Source: Ruegeria sp. EL01 (GTDB lineage Bacteria; Pseudomonadota; Alphaproteobacteria; Rhodobacterales; Rhodobacteraceae). From it: a DNA stretch of 64,000 nucleotides. The notes under the pieces are model-generated. The model was not told the DNA's origin. It did not search any database and saw nothing but the letters and a program-made list of their open reading frames with translations. The stretch covers positions 124,103 through 188,102 of the forward strand of contig NZ_OMPS01000009.1 in NCBI RefSeq assembly GCF_900313035.1, read 5' to 3'. Below, piece by piece: positions 18,272-25,037 of the stretch. Each line of letters opens with the position of its first letter. Positions within the stretch are counted from its first letter, which is position 1. The position numbers and the translations under genes are program-made.

Positions 18272-20239
18272 TTATTCGGCCGCGAGGTTTTGCGGATCGA
18301 CCAGAGTAACAATGTCACCCATGATCGAATTCAATTCGAAGTTTTTAGGGGTGTAAACCTTTGACACGCCCATTAATTTCAACTTCTCTGCGTCCTCGTC
18401 AGGAATAATTCCACCCACCACAACCGGAATGTGGGTCAATCCGGCTTCGCGCAAGCGGGTCATTACGTCTTCGACCAAAGGCAAATGGCTGCCAGACAGG
18501 ATCGACAACCCAATGACATGGGCATCGTCCTCTGCAGCGGCTGTCACGATCTCTTCTGGTGTCAGTCGGATACCATCGTAGCTGATATCCATGCCGCAAT
18601 CCCGCGCGCGGAAGGCGATCTGCTCGGCACCATTCGAATGGCCATCCAGGCCCGGCTTGCCGACCAAAAACTTAAGGCGGCGACCCAGTTTGTCGCTGAC
18701 TGCGTCAACAGCAGCACGCAAGTCTTCAAGCCCTTCTGTCTTGTTCGAGACCGAACCGGATACGCCGGTCGGGCCGCGATAGGTGCCGTAGACTTTGCGC
18801 ATTTCCTCGGCCCATTCGCCGGTCGTCACACCGGCCTTGGCCGCTGCGATAGACGGTTCCATGACATTGGCACCTGTCTGCGCCGCCTCGCGCAGGGCGG
18901 CCAGTGCAGCGGCAACCGCCGCGCTGTCCCGTTCGGTGCGCCACTCATTCAGACGGTTGATCTGCTCCTGCTCGGCCGTGGGGTCGACGACCATAATGCC
19001 GCCATCCTCGGTCTGCAGCGGAGAGGGTTCACCTTCGGTCCATTTGTTCACACCGACCACAACTGTTTCATTCCGCTCGATCCGGTTCAGACGTTCTGCG
19101 TTGGAATCCACCAGACGCGATTTCATGTATTCGATCGAGGCAACGGCCCCGCCCATCGAATCCAGGTTCGCCAGTTCAGCGCGTGCGCCGTCTTTCAATT
19201 CTTCGACTTTGGCATCCACCGCCGGGTTTCCGTCGAAAAGATCGCCATATTCTAGAAGGTCCGTCTCGTAAGCCAGTATCTGCTGCATCCGCATCGACCA
19301 TTGCTGATCCCACGGACGCGGCAAGCCCAAGGCCTCGTTCCATGCTGGCAGCTGCACAGCACGGGCACGCGCCTTTTTCGACAGGGTCACAGCCAGCATC
19401 TCAATCAGGATGCGGTAGACGTTGTTTTCCGGCTGCTGTTCGGTCAGGCCCAGCGAGTTTACCTGCACGCCATAGCGGAACCGGCGGAACTTGGGGTCTT
19501 CAACGCCATAGCGCTGTTGCAGAATTTCATCCCAAAGATCAACAAATGCGCGCATTTTGCACATTTCGGTAACAAATCGGATTCCTGCATTCACGAAAAA
19601 CGAAATACGACCGCAAACCGCAGGAAAATCCTCGGCTGGGACTCGGGGGCGCAGTTCGTCAAGAACGGCGATGGCGGTGGCCAGAGCATAGGACAACTCC
19701 TGCTCGGGTGTCGCGCCAGCCTCTTGCAGGTGGTAGGAACACACATTCATTGGGTTCCATTTTGGCACATTGGTGTAGCAGTATTCTGCCACATCCGCGA
19801 TCATCTTCAGCGAGGGTTTCGGCGGGCAGACATAAGTGCCTCGGCTTAGATATTCCTTGATCAGATCGTTCTGCACTGTGCCTTGCAGTTTGGAAACATC
19901 CGCCCCCTGTTCCTCGGCCACCGCGATATATAGCGCCAGCAACCATGGGGCAGTGGCGTTGATTGTCATCGATGTGTTCATCTGTTCCAGAGGAATTTGG
20001 TCGAACAGAACCCGCATGTCGCCCAGATGACAAACCGGCACACCCACTTTGCCCACCTCGCCGCGTGCCAGGGTATGATCGCTGTCATAGCCGGTTTGGG
20101 TGGGCAAATCGAAAGCCACCGACAGCCCGGTCTGACCTTTGGCCAGATTTCCCCGATACAGCGCGTTGGATGCTTTGGCGGTGGAATGACCGGCATAGGT
20201 CCGGATCAGCCAGGGTCGATCTTTCTGCATCTGCGTCAT
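18272..20239 (-). CDS. ecm: ethylmalonyl-CoA mutase
   Basis: Coenzyme-B12-dependent mutase that converts (2R)-ethylmalonyl-CoA to methylsuccinyl-CoA in the ethylmalonyl-CoA pathway. At 655 residues it combines the TIM-barrel substrate domain (RTYAGHSTAKASNALYRGN start, AFDLPTQTGYDSDH near residue 42) with a C-terminal B12 domain bearing the DxHxxG motif as DGHSNG near residue 530. It is shorter than methylmalonyl-CoA mutase (about 710 residues), and ccr is only 1.6 kb away, which supports Ecm over MCM. It is divergent from the acyltransferase gene. Confidence 0.94.
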   Translation of the reverse strand: MTQMQKDRPWLIRTYAGHSTAKASNALYRGNLAKGQTGLSVAFDLPTQTGYDSDHTLARGEVGKVGVPVCHLGDMRVLFDQIPLEQMNTSMTINATAPWLLALYIAVAEEQGADVSKLQGTVQNDLIKEYLSRGTYVCPPKPSLKMIADVAEYCYTNVPKWNPMNVCSYHLQEAGATPEQELSYALATAIAVLDELRPRVPAEDFPAVCGRISFFVNAGIRFVTEMCKMRAFVDLWDEILQQRYGVEDPKFRRFRYGVQVNSLGLTEQQPENNVYRILIEMLAVTLSKKARARAVQLPAWNEALGLPRPWDQQWSMRMQQILAYETDLLEYGDLFDGNPAVDAKVEELKDGARAELANLDSMGGAVASIEYMKSRLVDSNAERLNRIERNETVVVGVNKWTEGEPSPLQTEDGGIMVVDPTAEQEQINRLNEWRTERDSAAVAAALAALREAAQTGANVMEPSIAAAKAGVTTGEWAEEMRKVYGTYRGPTGVSGSVSNKTEGLEDLRAAVDAVSDKLGRRLKFLVGKPGLDGHSNGAEQIAFRARDCGMDISYDGIRLTPEEIVTAAAEDDAHVIGLSILSGSHLPLVEDVMTRLREAGLTHIPVVVGGIIPDEDAEKLKLMGVSKVYTPKNFELNSIMGDIVTLVDPQNLAAE

Positions 20240-20317
20240 GAGGAGCCTCGTGTGTCGATGAGCAATAAAATTACGTTACTGGGTTCTAAAGCGCAATTTT
20301 CGGGATATGTCAATTCG

Positions 20318-20338
20318 CTGCGTTGCGGCATACCGCAA
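20318..20338. promoter_or_regulatory. inverted repeat in the ecm/acyltransferase divergent promoter region
   Basis: TTGCGG-CATA-CCGCAA at 20323-20338 is a perfect 6-4-6 inverted repeat. It overlaps the 13-mer CTGCGTTGCGGCA (20318-20330), which recurs exactly at 21846-21858 just upstream of ccr. It is about 85 bases upstream of the ecm start and 45 upstream of the acyltransferase start. A candidate operator; the regulator is unknown. Confidence 0.5.
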
Positions 20339-20382
20339 TTGTTCAGATTGTGAGCCGGTCCGATTGGTGGCACTGTGTGCGG

Positions 20383-21771
20383 ATGACGCAAACCGTCGAA
20401 CTCCCGCTTTGGCTTTTTTTGCTGATCGTGATCTTTGCCATGGTCACACTGGCCTCGCATTTTCTGTTCCCATCCGTTCGCTGGTTCTTTCGCCGTCGGT
20501 TGGAACGTGCCGTCGCCCGCCTGAACAAGCGCCTGCAACGGCCGATCCAACCTTTTAAACTGGCGCGTCGTCACGACATGATTCAGCGGCTGATTTATGA
20601 CCCGCAGGTGGGGCAGGCTGTGCAGCGACATGCCCGCGAGGACGGGATTCCCGAAGCCGTCGCCTTTGAACAGGCGCGCCGCTATGCGCGCGAGATTGTT
20701 CCGTCGTTCTCGGCGTTTGCTTACTTCAGCTTTGCCATTCGGCTGGCTCGTCTTATTAGCAACGCGTTTTATGACGTTCGCCTCAGTTATCAGGATGAAG
20801 CAGCCATCGACGGTATTGATCCCGAGGCCACCGTTGTTTTTGTAATGAACCACCGCAGCAACATGGACTATGTATTGCTGACCTATCTTGCAGCACGGCA
20901 TTCGGCCCTGTCCTATGCTGTAGGAGAATGGGCTCGGGTTTGGCCGTTAAGCCGTCTCATTCAGGCTATGGGCGCGTATTTTATCCGGCGAAAATCAGGG
21001 AGTGAGCTCTATCGTCAAGTGTTGTCATGTTACGTCCGTCACGCGACCGAGGCTGGGGTGACGCAAGCGATGTTCCCTGAAGGCGGGTTGAGTCTGACCG
21101 GCGCATTGGGTCGCCCCAAGCTGGGCTTGCTTAAATATATTCTGGATGGAACCTCGCCGGAAGGTCGAGACGTTGTCTTTGTTCCGGTCGCACTGAACTA
21201 TGATCGCGTGCTTGAGGACACCATCCTGACTCGTGCGGCCCTGGGAACGGAACGCCGGTTTCAGGCCCGGATCGGCGTCATTGCCCGGTGGATCCTGAAG
21301 CAGGTCTGGCGGCGACTGATCGGTCGCTCCAAAACGTTTGGGCTCGCGTCTGTGCGATATGGCGTGCCGTTGTCACTAAAAGAATTTCGCGGCCAGCATC
21401 GTGATGATGCAATGACGGATCTGGCGCGCGAGTTGATGCAGCGCATCGGTCTGGCCATTCCATTGGTTCCCGCAGCTGCGGCCTGCTGGGTGTTGCGTGA
21501 AAATGGATCTATGCCTGAGAAAACCGTTCAATCCCGTATCAGGGCAATGATGGGCCAGAACGGCGACCAGACGAAACAGGTGTCAGAGGCCATTACAAAC
21601 GCGCTGAATCAATTGGTCGAGCGTCATATCCTGAGCAGGCAAGGGGAAACTCTGTCGCTTTCTGGTCAGCGTGTCGATCTTCTGGACTACTATGCCGCAT
21701 CTGCGCAGAAAAACGCGCAACCAAGGCGTAATGCACCTGCAGAAGATTTTTCTGCATCTGCAGGGTCATAA
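20383..21771 (+). CDS. glycerol-3-phosphate/lysophospholipid acyltransferase (PlsB/PlsC superfamily)
   Basis: A 462-residue membrane-associated acyltransferase. An N-terminal hydrophobic helix (residues about 8-28) anchors it. The catalytic HX4D motif is NHRSNMD (His157, Asp162), followed by GAYFIRR and FPEGGLSLTG, the PlsB-like substrate motifs. It is shorter than E. coli PlsB (about 800) but longer than PlsC (about 245), so it may acylate glycerol-3-phosphate or a related lipid in the membrane. The ATG at 20383 excludes a non-conserved N-terminus reading from 20323. Its 3' end carries CTGC-rich repeats that lie in the ccr upstream region. Confidence 0.85.
   Translation: MTQTVELPLWLFLLIVIFAMVTLASHFLFPSVRWFFRRRLERAVARLNKRLQRPIQPFKLARRHDMIQRLIYDPQVGQAVQRHAREDGIPEAVAFEQARRYAREIVPSFSAFAYFSFAIRLARLISNAFYDVRLSYQDEAAIDGIDPEATVVFVMNHRSNMDYVLLTYLAARHSALSYAVGEWARVWPLSRLIQAMGAYFIRRKSGSELYRQVLSCYVRHATEAGVTQAMFPEGGLSLTGALGRPKLGLLKYILDGTSPEGRDVVFVPVALNYDRVLEDTILTRAALGTERRFQARIGVIARWILKQVWRRLIGRSKTFGLASVRYGVPLSLKEFRGQHRDDAMTDLARELMQRIGLAIPLVPAAAACWVLRENGSMPEKTVQSRIRAMMGQNGDQTKQVSEAITNALNQLVERHILSRQGETLSLSGQRVDLLDYYAASAQKNAQPRRNAPAEDFSASAGS
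21739..21763. promoter_or_regulatory. CTGC/GCAG repeats upstream of ccr
   Basis: Within the last codons of the acyltransferase gene, GCAGAA and TTCTGC form an inverted repeat (21739-21755) and CTGC-ATCT-GCAG follows at 21752-21763. The second matches the CTGC-N3/4-GCAG pattern described for the PHB-responsive regulator PhaR in Paracoccus. The site is about 125 bases upstream of ccr, whose product draws on the same crotonyl-CoA/PHB pool. Location inside a coding region weakens the call. Confidence 0.35.
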
Positions 21772-21845
21772 AATTACAAAAAGATGCCAAAAACGGTTGC
21801 ATTATTTCGCATCGGCCAATATCCCATCTGGAGAAGCGCGCGATT

Positions 21846-21858
21846 CTGCGTTGCGGCA
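21846..21858. promoter_or_regulatory. 13-bp element upstream of ccr shared with ecm
   Basis: CTGCGTTGCGGCA occurs here and exactly once more at 20318-20330 in front of ecm; related CTGCAACGCGGCA (8694-8706) lies upstream of mcl2. It is 27-39 bases before the ccr ATG, just upstream of the AAAAGGAGG ribosome binding site. Candidate regulatory site. Confidence 0.4.
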
Positions 21859-21884
21859 AAGGAATTGATAAAAAGGAGGCCAGC

Positions 21885-23171
21885 ATGGCTTTGGACACCG
21901 AAAGCGGTATCGCGTCGTACGAGGCACCTGAAAAAGACCTGTACGAAATGGGTGAAATTCCTCCGATGGGATATGTGCCCAAGAAGATGTATGCATGGGC
22001 GATCCGAAAAGAGCGCCACGGAGAGCCGAACACGGCAATGGTGCAAGAAGTGGTCGATGTGCCCGAACTGGACAGCCACGAGGTGCTGGTCTTGGTGATG
22101 GCAGCGGGTGTCAATTACAACGGCGTCTGGGCGTCGCTGGGTCAACCGATAAGCCCGTTTGACGGCCACAAGGCTCCTTATCACATCGCTGGTTCCGATG
22201 CATCCGGCATCGTCTGGGCCGTGGGTTCAAAAGTGACCCGCTGGAAGGTCGGCGACGAGGTGGTCATTCACTGCAACCAGGACGACGGAGATGACGAGGA
22301 ATGCAACGGCGGCGACCCGATGTATTCCCCAAGCCAGCGCATCTGGGGCTATGAAACCCCGGATGGATCGTTCGCCCAGTTCACCAACGTGCAGGCGCAG
22401 CAGCTGATGCCACGCCCCAAGCACCTGACCTGGGAAGAAAGCGCCTGCTACACGCTGACCCTGGCGACCGCCTACAGGATGTTGTTCGGCCACGAGCCGC
22501 ACGACCTGAAGCCTGGCCAGAATGTTCTGGTCTGGGGTGCTTCGGGTGGCCTCGGTTCTTATGCGATCCAGCTGATCAACACCGCTGGTGCCAATGCCAT
22601 CGGCGTGATCTCGGACGAAAGCAAGCGCGACTTTGTCATGGGGTTGGGTGCCAAGGGCGTTCTGAACCGCAAGGATTTCAACTGTTGGGGTCAACTGCCC
22701 ACAGTGAACACCCCGGAATATGCCGAGTGGTTCAAGGAAGCCCGCAAGTTTGGCAAGGCGATATGGGATATCACCGGCAAAGGTAACAACGTCGACATGG
22801 TGTTCGAGCATCCAGGCGAAAGCACCTTCCCGGTCTCTACCTTCGTTGTGAAGAAGGGCGGTATGGTTGTGATCTGCGCCGGGACAACCGGATACAACCT
22901 GACTTTCGATGTGCGTTACATGTGGATGCATCAGAAGCGTTTGCAAGGGTCGCACTTTGCGCATCTCAAGCAGGCAGCATCTGCCAACAAGCTGATGGTC
23001 GAGCGCCGTCTGGACCCTTGTATGTCAGAAGTGTTCACGTGGAATGACCTGCCCGAGGCACATATGAAAATGCTTCGGAACGAGCACAAGCCCGGCAACA
23101 TGTCGGTTCTGGTTCAGGCCCCGCGTACCGGTTTGCGCACACTGGAAGAGGTACTGGACGCACGCGGTTAG
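21885..23171 (+). CDS. ccr: crotonyl-CoA carboxylase/reductase
   Basis: Key enzyme of the ethylmalonyl-CoA pathway: NADPH-dependent reductive carboxylation of crotonyl-CoA to (2S)-ethylmalonyl-CoA. At 428 residues it is a medium-chain dehydrogenase/reductase. GVNYNGVWASLGQP near residue 75, the cofactor loop VWGASGGLGSYAIQ near residue 216, and the FEHPGESTFPVSTFVVKKGG segment near residue 310 are hallmarks; Asn and His residues of the latter region shape the CO2 pocket in characterised enzymes. A very strong AAAAGGAGG precedes the ATG. A strong terminator follows, so it is monocistronic. Confidence 0.97.
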   Translation: MALDTESGIASYEAPEKDLYEMGEIPPMGYVPKKMYAWAIRKERHGEPNTAMVQEVVDVPELDSHEVLVLVMAAGVNYNGVWASLGQPISPFDGHKAPYHIAGSDASGIVWAVGSKVTRWKVGDEVVIHCNQDDGDDEECNGGDPMYSPSQRIWGYETPDGSFAQFTNVQAQQLMPRPKHLTWEESACYTLTLATAYRMLFGHEPHDLKPGQNVLVWGASGGLGSYAIQLINTAGANAIGVISDESKRDFVMGLGAKGVLNRKDFNCWGQLPTVNTPEYAEWFKEARKFGKAIWDITGKGNNVDMVFEHPGESTFPVSTFVVKKGGMVVICAGTTGYNLTFDVRYMWMHQKRLQGSHFAHLKQAASANKLMVERRLDPCMSEVFTWNDLPEAHMKMLRNEHKPGNMSVLVQAPRTGLRTLEEVLDARG

Positions 23172-23191
23172 ATCGCTCTGATTTTAGACAT

Positions 23192-23238
23192 AAACACCCG
23201 CGAATCACGTTTTGAATTCGCGGGTGTTTTGCGTTTTT
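23192..23238 (+). terminator. Rho-independent terminator of ccr
   Basis: AAACACCCGCGAAT and ATTCGCGGGTGTTT form a perfect 14-bp stem (23192-23205 and 23216-23229) with a 10-base loop, followed by TGCGTTTTT. It starts 20 bases after the ccr stop. Confidence 0.95.
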
Positions 23239-23343
23239 GGCCCACACTTCGAACTTTCAATGGGTTGCAAAATTGCCCCTCGCTGTTTTTGGGGAGTAGA
23301 AACCGGTGAATATGCCGGAAAACATCATACATGTTATGGTTGT

Positions 23344-23360
23344 GTTAACCCTTCGTTAAC
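23344..23360. promoter_or_regulatory. CtrA-type box upstream of the quorum-sensing locus
   Basis: GTTAACCCTTCGTTAAC contains TTAA-N7-TTAA, a perfect match to the consensus bound by the alphaproteobacterial cell-cycle regulator CtrA. It lies 19-35 bases upstream of the ATG at 23379, where it could overlap the promoter. No other TTAA-N7-TTAA was noticed in the window. In several Roseobacters quorum sensing and the CtrA phosphorelay are known to be linked. Confidence 0.6.
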
Positions 23361-23378
23361 TGTTTCAGAGAGACCCTG

Positions 23379-23597
23379 ATGGCGCAAAATGAGTGGATAT
23401 TGGACGTATTGTCGGACCTCAACGCTTTCGCGGTTGCGAACGGGTTGACCGCGCTTGCCGAGCAGCTTGATGACACCAAGCTAATAGCAGCGGCCGAGAT
23501 CGCGTCCATGAAGGATGAGGCACGGGCGCCCGCAGATGGCAACAGAACTCGATTTGGGTCAGATCCTGCAGGATTTGGAGAACACCAGCACGCTTGA
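23379..23597 (+). CDS. small protein preceding luxR
   Basis: A 72-residue ORF. The first ~48 residues (MAQNEWILDVLSDLNAFAVA...) form a regular amphipathic helical pattern with the QLDDTKLIAAAEIASM segment and look genuinely coding. The last ~20 residues overlap the luxR start and appear arbitrary. AGAGAG precedes the ATG. Similar small helical proteins precede luxR genes in other Roseobacters to my knowledge, but I know no assigned function. Possible roles are translational coupling to luxR or a regulator of LuxR activity. Confidence 0.65.
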   Translation: MAQNEWILDVLSDLNAFAVANGLTALAEQLDDTKLIAAAEIASMKDEARAPADGNRTRFGSDPAGFGEHQHA

Positions 23598-24255
23598 CGA
23601 ACTCAGCAGTGTTGCATTCGGACTGAGAGAAATACTTAAGGTCGAACATCTGACCTATCACTGGGTGGATGGCGCCGGGGATCAATACGGGTGCACCACA
23701 TACTCGGATGCCTGGGAAGAGCGGTACCGGGACAAAATCTACCACAGAATTGATCCGGTCATCCTGGGGTGTTTCCAACGGTTTCATCCTGTCGATTGGA
23801 AATCGCTTGATTGGTCCGGCAAGGTTGCAAAAGCCTTCCTTCAGGACGCAAGAGAGCACAGCGTTGGCAACCAGGGATATTCCATTCCGAGCCGCGGCCC
23901 CAACGGACAGTTTGCTTTGTTTACTGTAAATCACAGCTGTGACGACGATACTTGGCAGAAGTTCATCTCGTTATATGGACGCGAATTGATCCTGATTGCG
24001 CACTATATGAACCGCAAGGCGCTGGAGTTCGAAATGGACAGGCAGCCGGATTCGCCGCGCGGCTTATCCCCCCGAGAGACTGATGCGATTACCTTGCTGG
24101 CGCTGGGTTACAGCCGTGCGCAAGTGGCGCATTCGCTTTCAATTTCCGAGCATACCCTGCGCGTCTATATCGAAAGCGCTCGTTCTAAACTCGGTGCCCA
24201 GAATACCACCCACGCCATCGCAACAGCGCTCAGCCGAGGATTAATAGTCGTTTAA
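23536..24255 (+). CDS. LuxR-family acyl-homoserine-lactone-responsive regulator
   Basis: A 239-residue transcription factor with an N-terminal autoinducer-binding domain (about 20-165) and a C-terminal GerE-type helix-turn-helix (about 172-237: LSPRETDAITLLALGYSRAQ...). Residues that line the AHL pocket in this family are present: W60, Y64, Asp73-Pro74 and the GYSIP turn at 114-118. The start at 23536 lies inside the preceding small ORF; a start at 23515 is possible. luxI follows in the same direction, so this is a cognate pair. No canonical lux box (CTG-N10-CAG) was found in front of either gene. Confidence 0.92.
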   Translation: MATELDLGQILQDLENTSTLDELSSVAFGLREILKVEHLTYHWVDGAGDQYGCTTYSDAWEERYRDKIYHRIDPVILGCFQRFHPVDWKSLDWSGKVAKAFLQDAREHSVGNQGYSIPSRGPNGQFALFTVNHSCDDDTWQKFISLYGRELILIAHYMNRKALEFEMDRQPDSPRGLSPRETDAITLLALGYSRAQVAHSLSISEHTLRVYIESARSKLGAQNTTHAIATALSRGLIVV

Positions 24256-24338
24256 AGGGCGCTCGACCTCCAAACCGTAAATTAACCACGTGTCTGTACC
24301 CCCTTCGTTCCTGCACAGGACGATAAGGGGAAAAAGTC

Positions 24339-24977
24339 ATGTTGCGTTATCTATATGCAGATGAGTTGCACAAGTTTCCGATTCTGGCCGATGGGATGTT
24401 TCAGGATCGCGCAGATCAGTTCAAAATCCGATTGGGCTGGGATGTCTACGTTAATGAAAAAGGAGAAGAGCGGGATCGATACGATGATCTGAATCCGCTT
24501 TATGTCATCTGGGAAGAACCGGATGGTAGTCATGGTGGTTCTATGCGGGTGTTGCCAACAACCGGACCGGTGATGGTGAACGACATCTTTGGGCATCTGA
24601 CTGGTGGCAGTCCGATCCGCAGCCCGCTGATCTGGGAGGTTACGCGGTTTTGCCTGTCTCGCACTGCAAGTCCACATACCGCCGGGGCCATCATGCTCAG
24701 TGGCGGCGAAATGATGGAAGGGTTTGGCCTGACGCATATAGCCGGGGTCTTTGATGCACGTATGATTCGTATCTATCGCCTCATTGGATCCTCACCGCAG
24801 GTACTCGGCACCGAGGGGGCGGGGCACGAACAAATTTCGGTGGGGCTGTGGCCCTATTCTGCCGAAGATTGCACCCGCGTGGCCGACCGGGCAGGTATTC
24901 CGCGTGATCTGTCGCGCTTGTGGTTCAAGACCGCATTTGGCCCCGCCAAACAACACCGGTTTGCCTTGTCCGCCTGA
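24339..24977 (+). CDS. acyl-homoserine-lactone synthase, LuxI family
   Basis: Makes N-acyl-homoserine lactone signals from S-adenosylmethionine and an acyl carrier. At 212 residues it is of normal length. All the conserved LuxI residues can be placed: R24, F28, W34, D47/D50, R70, F84, E100 and R103 (motifs RADQFKIRLGW, GSMRVLP, WEVTRFCLSR). Acyl chain length cannot be predicted. AAGGGGAAAAAG precedes the ATG, 83 bases after luxR. Confidence 0.96.
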   Translation: MLRYLYADELHKFPILADGMFQDRADQFKIRLGWDVYVNEKGEERDRYDDLNPLYVIWEEPDGSHGGSMRVLPTTGPVMVNDIFGHLTGGSPIRSPLIWEVTRFCLSRTASPHTAGAIMLSGGEMMEGFGLTHIAGVFDARMIRIYRLIGSSPQVLGTEGAGHEQISVGLWPYSAEDCTRVADRAGIPRDLSRLWFKTAFGPAKQHRFALSA

Positions 24978-25013
24978 GGGCGGGAAAACACCAATCCGCA
25001 TCTGGTGATGGTT

Positions 25014-25037
25014 GGCGCGGCCCTGTAGGGTCGCGCC
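25014..25037 (+). promoter_or_regulatory. hairpin ending at the start codon of the RecD-like helicase gene
   Basis: GGCGCGGCCCT and AGGGTCGCGCC form an 11-bp stem with one G-U pair and a GT loop. The 3' arm ends at the base before the ATG at 25038. The only Shine-Dalgarno-like sequence (AGGG, 25027-25030) lies inside the stem, so the structure should limit translation initiation. Confidence 0.6.

Noticed and set aside
18648..18656. methylmalonyl-CoA mutase as identity of the 18272-20239 gene
   Set aside because: The protein is about 50 residues shorter than MCM, and the gene is close to ccr, which favours ethylmalonyl-CoA mutase.
24256..24338. possible lux box upstream of luxI
   Set aside because: CTGT and CACAG occur but are separated by 16 bases beyond the CTG-N10-CAG layout, and CCTGCACAGG is too short; no 20-bp lux box is present.
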